53,538 nucleotides of DNA from Acidimicrobiia bacterium (lineage in GTDB: Bacteria; Acidobacteriota; Vicinamibacteria; Vicinamibacterales; CAVVIG01), in contig VFZL01000029.1 in the NCBI GenBank assembly GCA_016871175.1, positions 1-53,538 of the forward strand, written 5' to 3'. Shown one piece after another: positions 27,724 to 35,888 of this stretch. The translations under genes were made by a program, and so were the position numbers. How positions within the stretch are numbered: the stretch's first letter is position 1; each line of letters begins with the position of its first letter. The notes under the pieces were generated by a model. The model was not told where the DNA came from. It saw nothing but the letters and a program-made list of their open reading frames with translations, and did no database searches.

Positions 27724-27990
27724 CTACTTGGTCTTCTTGGCTGGCGCCAGGCGGACCTTCTGTGCGCGCGGACCGCTGATGGAATCGGGGAGCAGCTCGA
27801 AAACGACCTTGTCACCAACAGCGAGGTCCAAGAAGCTGCCCTGCACGTCGCTCTTGTGAAAGAACACGTCGCCGTCCGGCGCGCTGATAATCCCGGTGCC
27901 CTGACCTCGCACGATGGTCTTGATGCGTCCCTGCGTGGTCGCGCCGGAGTACGATGGCTTGTTCGAAGCCGCTCTTGGCGGTCGTGGCAT
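27724..27990 (-). CDS. Cold-shock-domain protein, 88 aa
   Basis: Single OB-fold cold-shock domain with RNP1-like GTGIISAPDGDVFFHKSDVQ and the following LAVGDKVVFELLPDSISGPR, preceded by a 20-residue basic, Ser-rich N-terminal extension and followed by the lysine-rich tail APAKKTK. It probably binds single-stranded RNA or DNA. The RNP1 aromatic positions differ from CspA (GTGII instead of GFGFI), so nucleic-acid affinity may be altered. Monocistronic, 40 bases after the PilZ gene on the same strand. Confidence 0.85.
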   Translation of the reverse strand: MPRPPRAASNKPSYSGATTQGRIKTIVRGQGTGIISAPDGDVFFHKSDVQGSFLDLAVGDKVVFELLPDSISGPRAQKVRLAPAKKTK

Positions 27991-28030
27991 CGGTGATTAC
28001 CCTCTACTCGGACACGCGTTTGGATTTGGT

Positions 28031-28357
28031 CTACCGAGCCTCGCCTACCCTCTTGCGCAGGCGATGGAACTCGCGCGTCAACTTGTCGCGCGCCTGCGGA
28101 GCTACCTCCGTGAATCGTGCAGCGAAACCGAACCCTGGCCGCGAGTAGAGTGTCTGGGCCGTGAGGTGTATCGGCCCCTCGGTCGGCAAGTTGATTTCGA
28201 GCTCGACCTCGCGCCCCTCCACCTGCTCTTGCATGGAGTTCACGAAGCAGCCGCCCTCGCTCAGATCGTAGATTTGGACCGGTGTATCGATCAGCCCAAC
28301 CCGCTTTCCATCGAAGGGTCCCGTTACTCGGACGTGCTGCCGACGATTGTCGCTCAT
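28031..28357 (-). CDS. PilZ-domain protein (c-di-GMP effector), 108 aa
   Basis: A stand-alone PilZ domain: the N-terminal RRQHVR motif (residues 5-10) fits the RxxxR c-di-GMP-binding signature, and IYDLSEGGCFV (about residues 28-38) is the D/NxSxxG motif. The C-terminus FAARFTEVAPQARDKLTREF is also typical. It should bind cyclic di-GMP and act on a partner in motility, polysaccharide or surface behaviour. No cyclase or phosphodiesterase is nearby. Confidence 0.87.
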   Translation of the reverse strand: MSDNRRQHVRVTGPFDGKRVGLIDTPVQIYDLSEGGCFVNSMQEQVEGREVELEINLPTEGPIHLTAQTLYSRPGFGFAARFTEVAPQARDKLTREFHRLRKRVGEAR

Positions 28358-28414
28358 CGACTGGCAGAAGAGCTTACTCGAAATCGAGGCCGGAAGTCAC
28401 GCTCAACGAACAGT

Positions 28415-29626
28415 TTAGGCGGAGTGAAGGCCCCGCCGTGAGTCGGGCGTGACCAGCCCCTGTGCCGCGCCCGAGCGGCTGGCGCGGGCGAACCCTGCCG
28501 CTGTCGCGAGTAAGATCAGCGGCCACAGCCACATCGTGAGAGGGAAGCCGATCCAGTCGTACGCCGCACCGCCAAGTGCGGGGCCGGTGAGAAGCCCGCC
28601 TCCCCAAGCGAAGTTGTACAGGCCATACGACACCCCGAAGGACGGGGCTCCAGCACGAGCGCCCGCCTCCGCCATGTAGGTGAGCGACGGCGTCACAATC
28701 ATCGACAGCGTGCCCGCCTGCACGAGAAAGACCGCCACCGCCTCGCCGTAGGTGTCCGCGCGCGGCATGAACGGCATGACCGCCGAGGCCGCGACAAGCC
28801 CCAGGATCATCAGGCGTCGGCCGCCGAACCGATCGACCAGCCACCCGTAGGCGGGATGTAGGACCGTCGAGGCGACCGCAGCCACGCCGAACACCATGCC
28901 TACCCGTCCCGGTGTCAAAGCCAGCGCCGACGAGAGGTGCAGCGCGAGCACCGGCTCGAACATCGACATGGTGGCCGACGCGACCACGACCAGCGTGGTG
29001 CACGCCGCAATTTCGGTGTGCGAGAGCAGCTGCCCAAACGGCACCGCCTCGCGTACTCGGGCTGGAGCCGGAAACGCCAGCCACAGGAATCCGAGCGCAA
29101 CGGCGACCGACAACGCGGTGACGAGCACGAACGGCAACGTGGCACCGCCGGTTTCGTAGAGCCACCCGCCGATGGACGGGCCCAGCATGAAGCCCAAGTT
29201 GGATCCCGACATCACGAAGCCCATGACGCGACCGCGTTCGGCGGGGCCATAGAGATCGGCCACAAGGGCGAAACCGACGCCCCACGTGATGGCGTCTGCG
29301 ACGCCCTGCATCAACCGCGCCGCGAACAACCAGGGGAGGCTCGTGGCGTACGCGAAGGTCAGCGTTGACCCGGCGAGCACCAGCATGCCGGCAACCAGCG
29401 GCCCGCGACGCCCGATGCGGTCGGACCGCGCGCCAACCGGGATCGAGACGCCCAGCAGCGTCACCCCAAACGACGCGAACAGGAGCCCGATCATCGTCGG
29501 CGACGCGCCGAGCCGAGCGGTGAGGTCGGGCAGGACCGGCACCGCAATCGAGTACGCCAACAGGTCCGTGAAGGTACCGAGCGTCACGAGCGCGACAGCG
29601 ACTGGTCGCGAGCGACGGGCGATCAC
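28415..29626 (-). CDS. MFS transporter, 403 aa, 12 TM
   Basis: Twelve predicted helices with a clear major-facilitator motif A after TM2 (VGARSDRIGRRGPLVAG) and the repeated motif between helices 8 and 9 (YGWLVDRFGGRRLMILG). Length is typical for drug/proton antiporter-type (DHA1) members; substrate unknown. The GTG start lies four bases after the stop of glgB, so the two are co-transcribed and probably translationally coupled; the pairing with a glycogen enzyme hints at sugar efflux or is incidental. Confidence 0.85.
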   Translation of the reverse strand: MIARRSRPVAVALVTLGTFTDLLAYSIAVPVLPDLTARLGASPTMIGLLFASFGVTLLGVSIPVGARSDRIGRRGPLVAGMLVLAGSTLTFAYATSLPWLFAARLMQGVADAITWGVGFALVADLYGPAERGRVMGFVMSGSNLGFMLGPSIGGWLYETGGATLPFVLVTALSVAVALGFLWLAFPAPARVREAVPFGQLLSHTEIAACTTLVVVASATMSMFEPVLALHLSSALALTPGRVGMVFGVAAVASTVLHPAYGWLVDRFGGRRLMILGLVAASAVMPFMPRADTYGEAVAVFLVQAGTLSMIVTPSLTYMAEAGARAGAPSFGVSYGLYNFAWGGGLLTGPALGGAAYDWIGFPLTMWLWPLILLATAAGFARASRSGAAQGLVTPDSRRGLHSA

Positions 29627-29630
29627 AGCG

Positions 29631-31847
29631 CTAGTCTCGCCTCTTCAGCAGCAGGCACCCAGCCGGGGGGACCGTGAGCGTAAGCGACTGCTCGAACCCG
29701 TGCATGGCGTTCGGTTGGGTCGTCAGGCCGCCCGCGTTGCCGAGGTTGCTGCCGCCGAACATCGCCGCGTCGCTATTGAGCAGCTCCGCGTAGAAGCCGG
29801 CGGCTGGCACCCCTATCCGATAGTCGTGCCTGGGAACGGGCGTGAAGTTGAAGACCATGACGACGGCATTCCGCGGATCCTTGGCGTAGCGCACGAACGA
29901 AACGACGCTGTTCTCGTTGTCGTGGCAATCGATCCAGCGAAAGCCGTCAGGCGTGAAATCCCGTTCGTGGAGTGCGGGCTCGGCCCGATAGTGCCAGTTC
30001 AGCGCCTGCACGAAACGCCGGATCCCCGCGTGCGCATCATCGTCGAGCAGGTGCCAGTCGAGGCTGTGATCGTGATTCCACTCGCGCCACTGGCCGAACT
30101 CCCCGCCCATGAAGAGCAGCTTCTTGCCGGGATGGCCCCACATGTAGCCGAGGAAGGTGCGTAGGGTCGCGTACCGCTGCCAGAGATCCCCTGGCATTTT
30201 GCTGAGGAGCGCGGCCTTTCCGTAGACGACTTCGTCATGGGACAGCGGGAGCACGAAGTTCTCGCTGAACGCGTACAGCATGGGGAAGGTGACCAGGTCG
30301 TGGTGCCATCGGCGGTGCACGGGATCCTCGCGCAGGTACTTGAGCATGTCGTGCATCCACCCCATGTTCCACTTGTAGGTGAATCCAAGACCGCCCAGGT
30401 GCACGGGTCGGCTGACGCCCGGCCAGGCGGTGGATTCTTCGGCCGCCATGACCGTGCCCGGATGTTCGCCGTGCGTGAGGATGTTCAGGCGCTGGAGGAA
30501 CTCGATCGCCTCGAGGTTTTCCCGACCGCCGAAGCGATTGGGGATCCACTCGCCGTTGCGACGCGAGTAGTCGAGATACAGCATCGACGCCACGGCATCG
30601 ACCCGCAGGCCGTCGACGTGATACTCCTCGAGCCAGAAGAGCGCGTTCGAGAGGAGGAAGCTGCGCACCTCGTTGCGCCCGTAGTTGAAGATCAGCGTGC
30701 CCCAGTCCTGGTGCTCACCCTGACGTGGATCGTCGTGCTCGTACAACGCGGTCCCGTCGAAGCAGGCGAGCCCGTGAGCATCCCTGGGAAAGTGCCCGGG
30801 CACCCAGTCGAGCACGACGCCGAGCCCCGCCTGGTGGCATCGGTCGACGAAGTACTTGAAGTCCTCGGGCGGGCCGAAGCGGCTCGTCGGCGCGAAGAAG
30901 CCAAGCACCTGATAGCCCCATGATGGGGTGAAGGGGTGCTCCATCACAGGCAGCAGCTCGATGTGCGTGAAGCCGAGGTCCTTGACGTACCCCGGCAACC
31001 GATCCGCCAGCTCGCGATACGTCATCGGTCGATGACCTTCCCCGGGCACGCGGGCCCAGGAACCCAGATGGACCTCGTATACCGCCATCGGTTCCTCGAG
31101 CCATTCCCCATGGCCCGCGCGGGCCTCGACCCAGGCGGCGTCAGACCACTCATAACCGCTGGTCTCGCGCACGATCGACGCAGTCGCCGGTGGCCGTTCG
31201 AACGAGAAGCCGAACGGGTCACTCTTGGTGAGCAGATGCCCCTCTCGCGTACGGATCTCGAACTTGTACAGCTCACCATCCGGCAGGTCGGGAACGAAGA
31301 GTTCCCACACGCCCGAAGGCAGCCGGTGACGCATCGGGTGCACGCGGCCATCCCACCCATTGAACGCGCCGACGAGGCTGACGCGTTGGGCATTGGGTGC
31401 CCACACAGCGAAGTGCACTCCAGTCGTCGAGCCGACGCGGACGCGGTGCGCACCGAAGCGCTCGAACGCGCGATGGAGCGTGCCCTCGTTGAACAGGTGC
31501 AGATCGTAATCGGAGAACACCGGCCCGTATCGATACGGATCGTCCAGGTCCACCGCACGCCCATCGCCGAATGTGATGCGCAGGCGATACGCCGGGATGT
31601 CGGCGTCGCGCGCGCGCGGACGCAGCAGCTCGAAGAGCCCCCGCTCGGCCCGCTCACTCATCGCGTGCCATTCGGATCCGATGTGCACCGCGACCGATTG
31701 AGCCGACGGTTGCACGACGCGGATCCACAGGTCGTCTCCCTGCCGGTGTGGCCCCAGGATCGCGAAGGCGTCGGCTGACACCCCCTGCGCAACATCCGCG
31801 AACGGATTGGACGGTGCGGCTGTCTTGCGCTCCGGATGAGAGGTCAT
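29631..31847 (-). CDS. glgB: 1,4-alpha-glucan branching enzyme, 738 aa
   Basis: Makes alpha-1,6 branches in glycogen (GH13). Two N-terminal CBM48-like modules (about residues 20-110 and 120-225, including FAVWAPNAQRVSLVGAFNGW) precede the catalytic barrel with YEVHLGSW, FTHIELLPVMEHPFTPSWGY and QVLGFFAPTSRFG. Catalytic residues are visible: nucleophile Asp in VDGLRVDAVASM, acid/base Glu in TVMAAEESTAW, and the third acid in LPLSHDEVVYGK. The C-terminal all-beta domain ends in AGCLLLKRRD. Length is normal for GlgB (about 730). No other glycogen genes are adjacent. A strong hairpin sits 57 bases upstream of the ATG. Confidence 0.95.
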   Translation of the reverse strand: MTSHPERKTAAPSNPFADVAQGVSADAFAILGPHRQGDDLWIRVVQPSAQSVAVHIGSEWHAMSERAERGLFELLRPRARDADIPAYRLRITFGDGRAVDLDDPYRYGPVFSDYDLHLFNEGTLHRAFERFGAHRVRVGSTTGVHFAVWAPNAQRVSLVGAFNGWDGRVHPMRHRLPSGVWELFVPDLPDGELYKFEIRTREGHLLTKSDPFGFSFERPPATASIVRETSGYEWSDAAWVEARAGHGEWLEEPMAVYEVHLGSWARVPGEGHRPMTYRELADRLPGYVKDLGFTHIELLPVMEHPFTPSWGYQVLGFFAPTSRFGPPEDFKYFVDRCHQAGLGVVLDWVPGHFPRDAHGLACFDGTALYEHDDPRQGEHQDWGTLIFNYGRNEVRSFLLSNALFWLEEYHVDGLRVDAVASMLYLDYSRRNGEWIPNRFGGRENLEAIEFLQRLNILTHGEHPGTVMAAEESTAWPGVSRPVHLGGLGFTYKWNMGWMHDMLKYLREDPVHRRWHHDLVTFPMLYAFSENFVLPLSHDEVVYGKAALLSKMPGDLWQRYATLRTFLGYMWGHPGKKLLFMGGEFGQWREWNHDHSLDWHLLDDDAHAGIRRFVQALNWHYRAEPALHERDFTPDGFRWIDCHDNENSVVSFVRYAKDPRNAVVMVFNFTPVPRHDYRIGVPAAGFYAELLNSDAAMFGGSNLGNAGGLTTQPNAMHGFEQSLTLTVPPAGCLLLKRRD

Positions 31848-31903
31848 AGAGGCTGTCGGCGCGATGCTGGCGATTCAGCCGAGCGCGCGAGGCGGGAACC
31901 ACA

Positions 31904-31933
31904 GGGTCCGCGGATCGCGAGATCCGCGGGCCC
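31904..31933. other. Strong 13-bp hairpin with GCGA tetraloop upstream of glgB
   Basis: Bases 31904-31916 pair with 31921-31933 (one G-T pair on the plus strand) around a GCGA loop, a GNRA-class tetraloop on that strand. No U tract follows on either strand, so it is not a classic terminator. It lies 57 bases before the glgB start on the minus strand and 215 bases from the cyclophilin gene start side, so it may be a 5' leader structure of glgB or a shared repeat. Confidence 0.6.
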
Positions 31934-32034
31934 GAGAGAGTGAGTCCGCGGCCTCCGGGCACGCCGCGGCACTTCATGCCCCCGTGGGTTGACCTGGCCG
32001 AAACGAAAGCCTTAGCCCGGGGCCGAGCCCCGCA

Positions 32035-32688
32035 TCACTTCGCGATGGTCGCGCTCTTGATGTAGTCGAGACGTGGGAAGTCCTTGTTCAAATACGCGTT
32101 GCCCTCGCCCTGGACGCGGTTCTGCTCGGGCCCTCTGCCCCGCGGAGCCCCTTCCCCGTACCCAGCGTAAATCTTGTCGACCACATCCATACCCGACGCC
32201 ACGCGGCCAAACGGGGCGAACCCCTGCTTGTCGAGCGACACGTTGTCTCCGAAGTTGATGAAGAACTGAGTCGTCCGCGTGTTGGGGCCTGCGGTGGCGA
32301 AGGTGATGTAGCCGCGTCTGTTGCTCTCCTTGACAGGATCGTCATTGAAGCGCGCGCCCATCCAGGCCTTGGCCACCTCAGGGTCGCCATGAATCCCGAA
32401 CTGCGCCATGAACCCGGGAATCACACGGAAGAAGCGGACGTCGGTGAAAAAGCCGTTCTTCACGAGGTTGTAGAAGCGGTCCGCGCCGCGGGGCGCCCAG
32501 GCACGCGTGACCTCGACGACGAAAGCCCCCTTGGATGTGTCGAAGTTCACCTTATAGGTCGCCGGGGCTTCCTCGACGAGCGCCAGCGGATTCTTCAACT
32601 TGGGGTTGACCTGTGCCGTGAGGCTCACGGAGGCGAACACCGCGAGAGTCAGAGCCGCCGCGCCCGTGACGAACGAATGCAGTCTCAT
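32035..32688 (-). CDS. Exported cyclophilin-type peptidylprolyl isomerase, 217 aa
   Basis: Signal peptide at residues 1-25 ([15 protein letters not shown]), then a cyclophilin domain with [52 protein letters not shown] and [20 protein letters not shown]. The Arg of the FFRVIPGF motif and the QFFIN block that form the active site are present. It should catalyse proline isomerisation in the periplasm. Start 32688 has GAGGA seven bases upstream; the frame extends further upstream but without a signal peptide. Divergent from a cytoplasmic paralogue 121 bases away. Confidence 0.9.
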   Translation of the reverse strand: MRLHSFVTGAAALTLAVFASVSLTAQVNPKLKNPLALVEEAPATYKVNFDTSKGAFVVEVTRAWAPRGADRFYNLVKNGFFTDVRFFRVIPGFMAQFGIHGDPEVAKAWMGARFNDDPVKESNRRGYITFATAGPNTRTTQFFINFGDNVSLDKQGFAPFGRVASGMDVVDKIYAGYGEGAPRGRGPEQNRVQGEGNAYLNKDFPRLDYIKSATIAK

Positions 32689-32809
32689 GAATACGTCCTC
32701 CCTATCTGAGCGGTCCCGTCTGGGCGTCGCACCGCGGAGCGGTATGATGTTACTGGTTCCACACCCGAGCCCCCCCAACGAGAGAGATTTGTCGAGAGAG
32801 AGTCTATCA

Positions 32810-33316
32810 ATGATACACGCGCATTTCACGACGAGCCTCGGCGCCTTCACGATCCGGCTGCTCGAGGAGGACGCCCCGAAAACGGTGGCCAATTTCGTCG
32901 GGCTGGCCGAAGGCACCAAGGAGTTCGTCGACCCGTCGACCCGTCAGAAGGTCACGCGACCCTTCTATGACGGCCTGATCTTTCATCGGGTGATCGATGG
33001 GTTCATGATTCAAGGCGGCTGTCCGATCGGGCAGGGCACGGGCGGCCCCGGGTACACCTTCGACGACGAGTTCAGCCCGAAGCTGAAGCACCGGGGTGCA
33101 GGGGTGCTGTCGATGGCCAACGCGGGGCCGAACACGAACGGCAGTCAGTTCTTCATCACGCTGGCCGCCACGCCGTGGCTCGACAACCGGCACAGTGTGT
33201 TCGGCGAGGTGACGGAAGGTCTCGATGTGGTGAAGAAGATCGGGATCACGCCGACGCGCAACGATCGGCCCGTGACACCGGTCACGATCGAATCAGTCAG
33301 GATCCGACGGGACTAG
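32810..33316 (+). CDS. Cytoplasmic cyclophilin-type peptidylprolyl isomerase, 168 aa
   Basis: Classic single-domain cyclophilin without signal peptide: [77 protein letters not shown]. All the usual catalytic residues (Arg of FHRVI, Gln and Phe of SQFF) are present. ATG 32810 was chosen because residues match the family N-terminus exactly. Its TAG overlaps the stop of hemH in a CTAG palindrome (33313-33316). Confidence 0.92.
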   Translation: MIHAHFTTSLGAFTIRLLEEDAPKTVANFVGLAEGTKEFVDPSTRQKVTRPFYDGLIFHRVIDGFMIQGGCPIGQGTGGPGYTFDDEFSPKLKHRGAGVLSMANAGPNTNGSQFFITLAATPWLDNRHSVFGEVTEGLDVVKKIGITPTRNDRPVTPVTIESVRIRRD

Positions 33317-34341
33317 ATCGACCGCGCGCCCCGATGCACGGGCGGCCCCTCGACGCGCTCTGGAGGGACGACTGAGACGACCGCTAGTGGCCGGCCGCGC
33401 TCGTAGCGACGGTACGTCTCGAGCACCGCGTCGGCCATCGTGTCCAGGAACATCGGATCGTCGTTGACCGCCTCGGCGCGCATCATGGGCAAACCGATCT
33501 CGTCGCAGACGACGCGCGCCTCGCGGTCGAGGTCGTAGAGCACCTCGACGTGGTCGCACAGAAAGCCAATCGGACAGAGCACTGCCGCGGCCAAGCCCCT
33601 CGCGTGCTCGGCGCGCAAGTAGTCGCAGACGTCCGGCTCGAGCCACGGATCCTCGGGTCGACCGCTCCGGCTTTGATACACCAATGCCCAGTCACGAGTA
33701 CCCAACCGATTCGCCACTGCGCTCGCGGACTCCTTGAGCTGCTCTTGGTAGCGCTGCGCCGCGCTCATCGAGACCGGGATGCTGTGCGCCGTGAACACCA
33801 CGCGCGCGCGGTCGCGCACGGCCTCTGGTAACCGGGCACGTGCCGCATCGACATGTTCGACATTCGCCTCGATGAATCCGGGGTGCGTATGCCAGTCCCG
33901 GACGTAGGTGATCGCGATGTCCGGTCGTCCCGCGCCGACCAGTTCCGCCCGTGCGTCCGTGACGTTCTGGCGGTACTGCGTGCAGCTCGAGTACGACCGG
34001 TGCGCCGCGCAAATGAATCCGATGGCGCGGCGGACGCCGTGGTCCGACATCTCGCGGAGTGTGTCGGACAGAAGCGGATGCCAGTTGCGCATGCCGAGAT
34101 AGACGGGGAGGTCCAGGCCGTGCGCCGCGAGCCGCGTCCGGAGCCCACCCACCTGACGCTTCGTGATGGCGGTGAGCGGCGACACGCCGCCGAACGCCTC
34201 GTAGTGGTGTGCCACCGCTTCGATCCGCTCGGGCGGAATGCGCCGACCACGTAAGACGTTCGCGAGAAACGGCCGGATGTCTGCCATGCCCTGCGGACCG
34301 CCGAACGACACGACGAGCACGGCATCAAAGGATCGGGTCAT
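33313..34341 (-). CDS. hemH: Ferrochelatase, 342 aa
   Basis: Last step of protohaem synthesis: inserts Fe(II) into protoporphyrin IX. The N-terminus [20 protein letters not shown] and [19 protein letters not shown] are diagnostic. [12 protein letters not shown] carries the conserved metal-site His, and [19 protein letters not shown] and [20 protein letters not shown] complete the family signature. Length is normal. ATG 34341 was chosen; a longer frame would add 30 non-homologous residues. No other haem genes are adjacent. Convergent with the cyclophilin gene with overlapping stops. Confidence 0.93.
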   Translation of the reverse strand: MTRSFDAVLVVSFGGPQGMADIRPFLANVLRGRRIPPERIEAVAHHYEAFGGVSPLTAITKRQVGGLRTRLAAHGLDLPVYLGMRNWHPLLSDTLREMSDHGVRRAIGFICAAHRSYSSCTQYRQNVTDARAELVGAGRPDIAITYVRDWHTHPGFIEANVEHVDAARARLPEAVRDRARVVFTAHSIPVSMSAAQRYQEQLKESASAVANRLGTRDWALVYQSRSGRPEDPWLEPDVCDYLRAEHARGLAAAVLCPIGFLCDHVEVLYDLDREARVVCDEIGLPMMRAEAVNDDPMFLDTMADAVLETYRRYERGRPLAVVSVVPPERVEGPPVHRGARSI

Positions 34342-34366
34342 CTGGAGTGTTCGCAGCGAGCGGGAT

Positions 34367-34816
34367 TCAGCCGCAGCCGCCCTCCACAGACCTGACGGTT
34401 CGCACGTGCAGCTCCGGGAGCGAGACGGCACCAGTGCCGCCGGCCGAGCCGCCCGGCTGCCGTGCGATGGCCGATTTCACCGGATCCGTGCCGCCCGCCT
34501 GGCCAGCGGCATTCGGTGTCGGGTATAGACCAAGGCCTATGCGCAGACGGCTGTTGTTCAGGTTGCCGGTGACTTCCACACGCTGGCCAAGATATCGACC
34601 GATACGGCCGCCGCTCACACGAAACTTCCCGCTCTCTTCGTCGTCGATCGTGTACTCGTTCGGCCCAGGGCCGCGCTCCACGCAACCCGAGAGCGTGATC
34701 CGACGCGGCTCACGCTTCTTGTCGGACTTGTCGCTGGCCTGCGCGTGCACGAGTGGCGCCGTGGCAATGGCCATGGCGCCGAAACCGATCGCGGTCGCGA
34801 GAAGACGCATGCGCAT
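34367..34816 (-). CDS. Small exported protein of unknown function, 149 aa
   Basis: Signal peptide residues 1-26 (AIATAPLVHAQA), then an OB-fold-like beta segment: LSGCVERGPGPNEYTIDDEE, KFRVSGGRIGRYLGQRVEVT, GNLNNSRLRIGLG. This resembles small secreted proteins common in Acidobacteria (DUF5818-like by memory). The C-terminal third is Gly-rich and ends GGCG before TGA; the residues after that TGA are not family-like, so I do not read it as selenocysteine. It precedes hemH on the same strand by only 25 bases and may be co-transcribed. Confidence 0.7.
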   Translation of the reverse strand: MRMRLLATAIGFGAMAIATAPLVHAQASDKSDKKREPRRITLSGCVERGPGPNEYTIDDEESGKFRVSGGRIGRYLGQRVEVTGNLNNSRLRIGLGLYPTPNAAGQAGGTDPVKSAIARQPGGSAGGTGAVSLPELHVRTVRSVEGGCG

Positions 34817-34919
34817 GGCTCTCCCTCCGGCGCTGCTGACCCCAAGAGGCGACCCTGGAGCGGCATCAGTATGACAGACCTGAGATGCGGGTAAAGAGAC
34901 GATCTGCGAAGATGGTGCA

Positions 34920-35486
34920 ATGCCGAACCTGGGATTGGTGATCGCGAGTGTACGAGACGGGCGCGTCGGTCAGCCCATTGCCCAGTGGGTGTTCGACATC
35001 TGCAGCTCCGAGGGATCGTTCACGACCTCGGTGATCGATCTGAAAGCCGTCGGACTGCCGCTCTTGAGCGAGCCAGAACATCCTCGGCTGAGGAAGTACA
35101 CGCAGTCCGCGACGCTGGCGTGGAGCGAGCTCGTCTCGCGCATGGACGCCTTCGTGTTCGTGACGCCGGAATACAACCACGGGGTCTCACCCGCGCTCGT
35201 GAACGCGCTCGATCACCTATACGTCGAATGGAACTACAAGCCGGCAGGGTTCGTGAGCTACGGAGGCGTGTCCGCGGGCACGCGGTCGGTGGCCATGGCG
35301 AAGTCGATTCTGAACACGCTGAAGATCGTGCCAATCGTCGAGGCGGTCAACATTCCGTTCTTCCCGAACTACATCGACAAGGCAACCGGGAAGTTCAAGG
35401 GGGATGAGCCGCTGGAACGTGCCGCGCAGGTGATGCTGCGCGAGCTGGCCCGGTGGACGGGGGCGCTGAAGGTGCTGCGAGCGTAG
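34920..35486 (+). CDS. NAD(P)H-dependent FMN reductase, 188 aa
   Basis: Flavodoxin-fold reductase of the NADPH-dependent FMN reductase family: ASVRDGRVGQPIAQW at the phosphate-binding loop, and the strongly conserved FVTPEYNHGVSPALVNALDH (about residues 80-99) followed by EWNYKPAGFVSYGGVSAGTR. It supplies reduced flavin or acts as a quinone/azo reductase. It stands directly before the SelW-like selenoprotein gene, separated by 118 bases that contain a G-rich repeat; a functional link through thiol/redox metabolism is possible but not shown. Confidence 0.9.
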   Translation: MPNLGLVIASVRDGRVGQPIAQWVFDICSSEGSFTTSVIDLKAVGLPLLSEPEHPRLRKYTQSATLAWSELVSRMDAFVFVTPEYNHGVSPALVNALDHLYVEWNYKPAGFVSYGGVSAGTRSVAMAKSILNTLKIVPIVEAVNIPFFPNYIDKATGKFKGDEPLERAAQVMLRELARWTGALKVLRA

Positions 35487-35493
35487 GTGTCGC

Positions 35494-35522
35494 GGGTTTC
35501 AAGGGGTTCAGGGGTTCGAGGG
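35494..35522 (+). repeat. G-rich tract with four G-runs (possible G-quadruplex)
   Basis: Runs of 3, 4, 4 and 3 G at 35494, 35503, 35511 and 35520 are separated by loops TTTCAA, TTCA and TTCGA, matching a two-/three-tetrad G-quadruplex pattern on the plus strand. It is also a degenerate direct repeat of GGGGTTCA. Located about 80 bases before the selenoprotein start at 35605. Confidence 0.45.
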
Positions 35523-35604
35523 TTGGTGTTGACCGTGGCGAACGGACGGCCGAGCAGAAGGGCCGTTGCGGCGCGTCACGGCTCCAGATACAAAGGGGGT
35601 TCCG

Positions 35605-35835
35605 ATGGCCGTCCGCGTTCGCTACTGCCTCGTTTGAAACTATGAGCCTCGCGCCGCCCGTGTGGCGGCGGCCATCAAGAAGCAGCTGGCGCTCGAGACC
35701 GAGATTGTCGAAGGCAGCCGTGGCGAGTTCACAGTCTGGGTCGGCGATCGATGCGTGGCGAAGAAGGACCGCGACGGGTTTCCAGAGGATGCGTCTATCG
35801 TGGAGGCCGTGCGCCGGGCGATGGGCGCGGCGTGA
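35605..35835 (+). CDS. SelW/Rdx-like selenoprotein with in-frame UGA, 76 aa
   Basis: ATG 35605 (GGGGG five bases upstream) opens a frame that reads MAVRVRYCLV, then TGA at 35635-35637, then NYEPRAARVAAAIKKQLALE and continues to TGA 35833-35835. Translating the first TGA as Sec gives the Rdx motif C8-x-x-U11 in the context YCLVUNYEPRA, the exact thioredoxin-like redox site of SelW/SelT/Rdx proteins; the downstream EGSRGEFTVWVGD and DGFPEDASIVEAVRRA also fit. A SECIS-like hairpin starts 15 bases after the UGA. The SelA/SelB genes are 2-5.5 kb away. Without recoding the gene would be only 10 codons long, so it is easily missed. Confidence 0.85.
35652..35670 (+). promoter_or_regulatory. Bacterial SECIS element of the SelW-like gene
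   Basis: CGCCGCC-CGTGT-GGCGGCG: a 7-bp GC stem with a five-base loop whose first base is the 22nd after the UGA. The loop has G in second position, as expected of bacterial SECIS elements. The identical CGTGT loop occurs in selD. Confidence 0.75.
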
Positions 35836-35888
35836 GAGGCCGGCGCGACAGGCTGGAATGCCTGTCGCGCCAAACCGGACCGCGGGCG

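Noticed and set aside
34364-34369. Terminal GGCG-UGA of the small secreted protein as Sec
   Set aside because: The sequence after the TGA is not protein-like, quickly reaches hemH, and has no CGUGU-type hairpin at the right distance.
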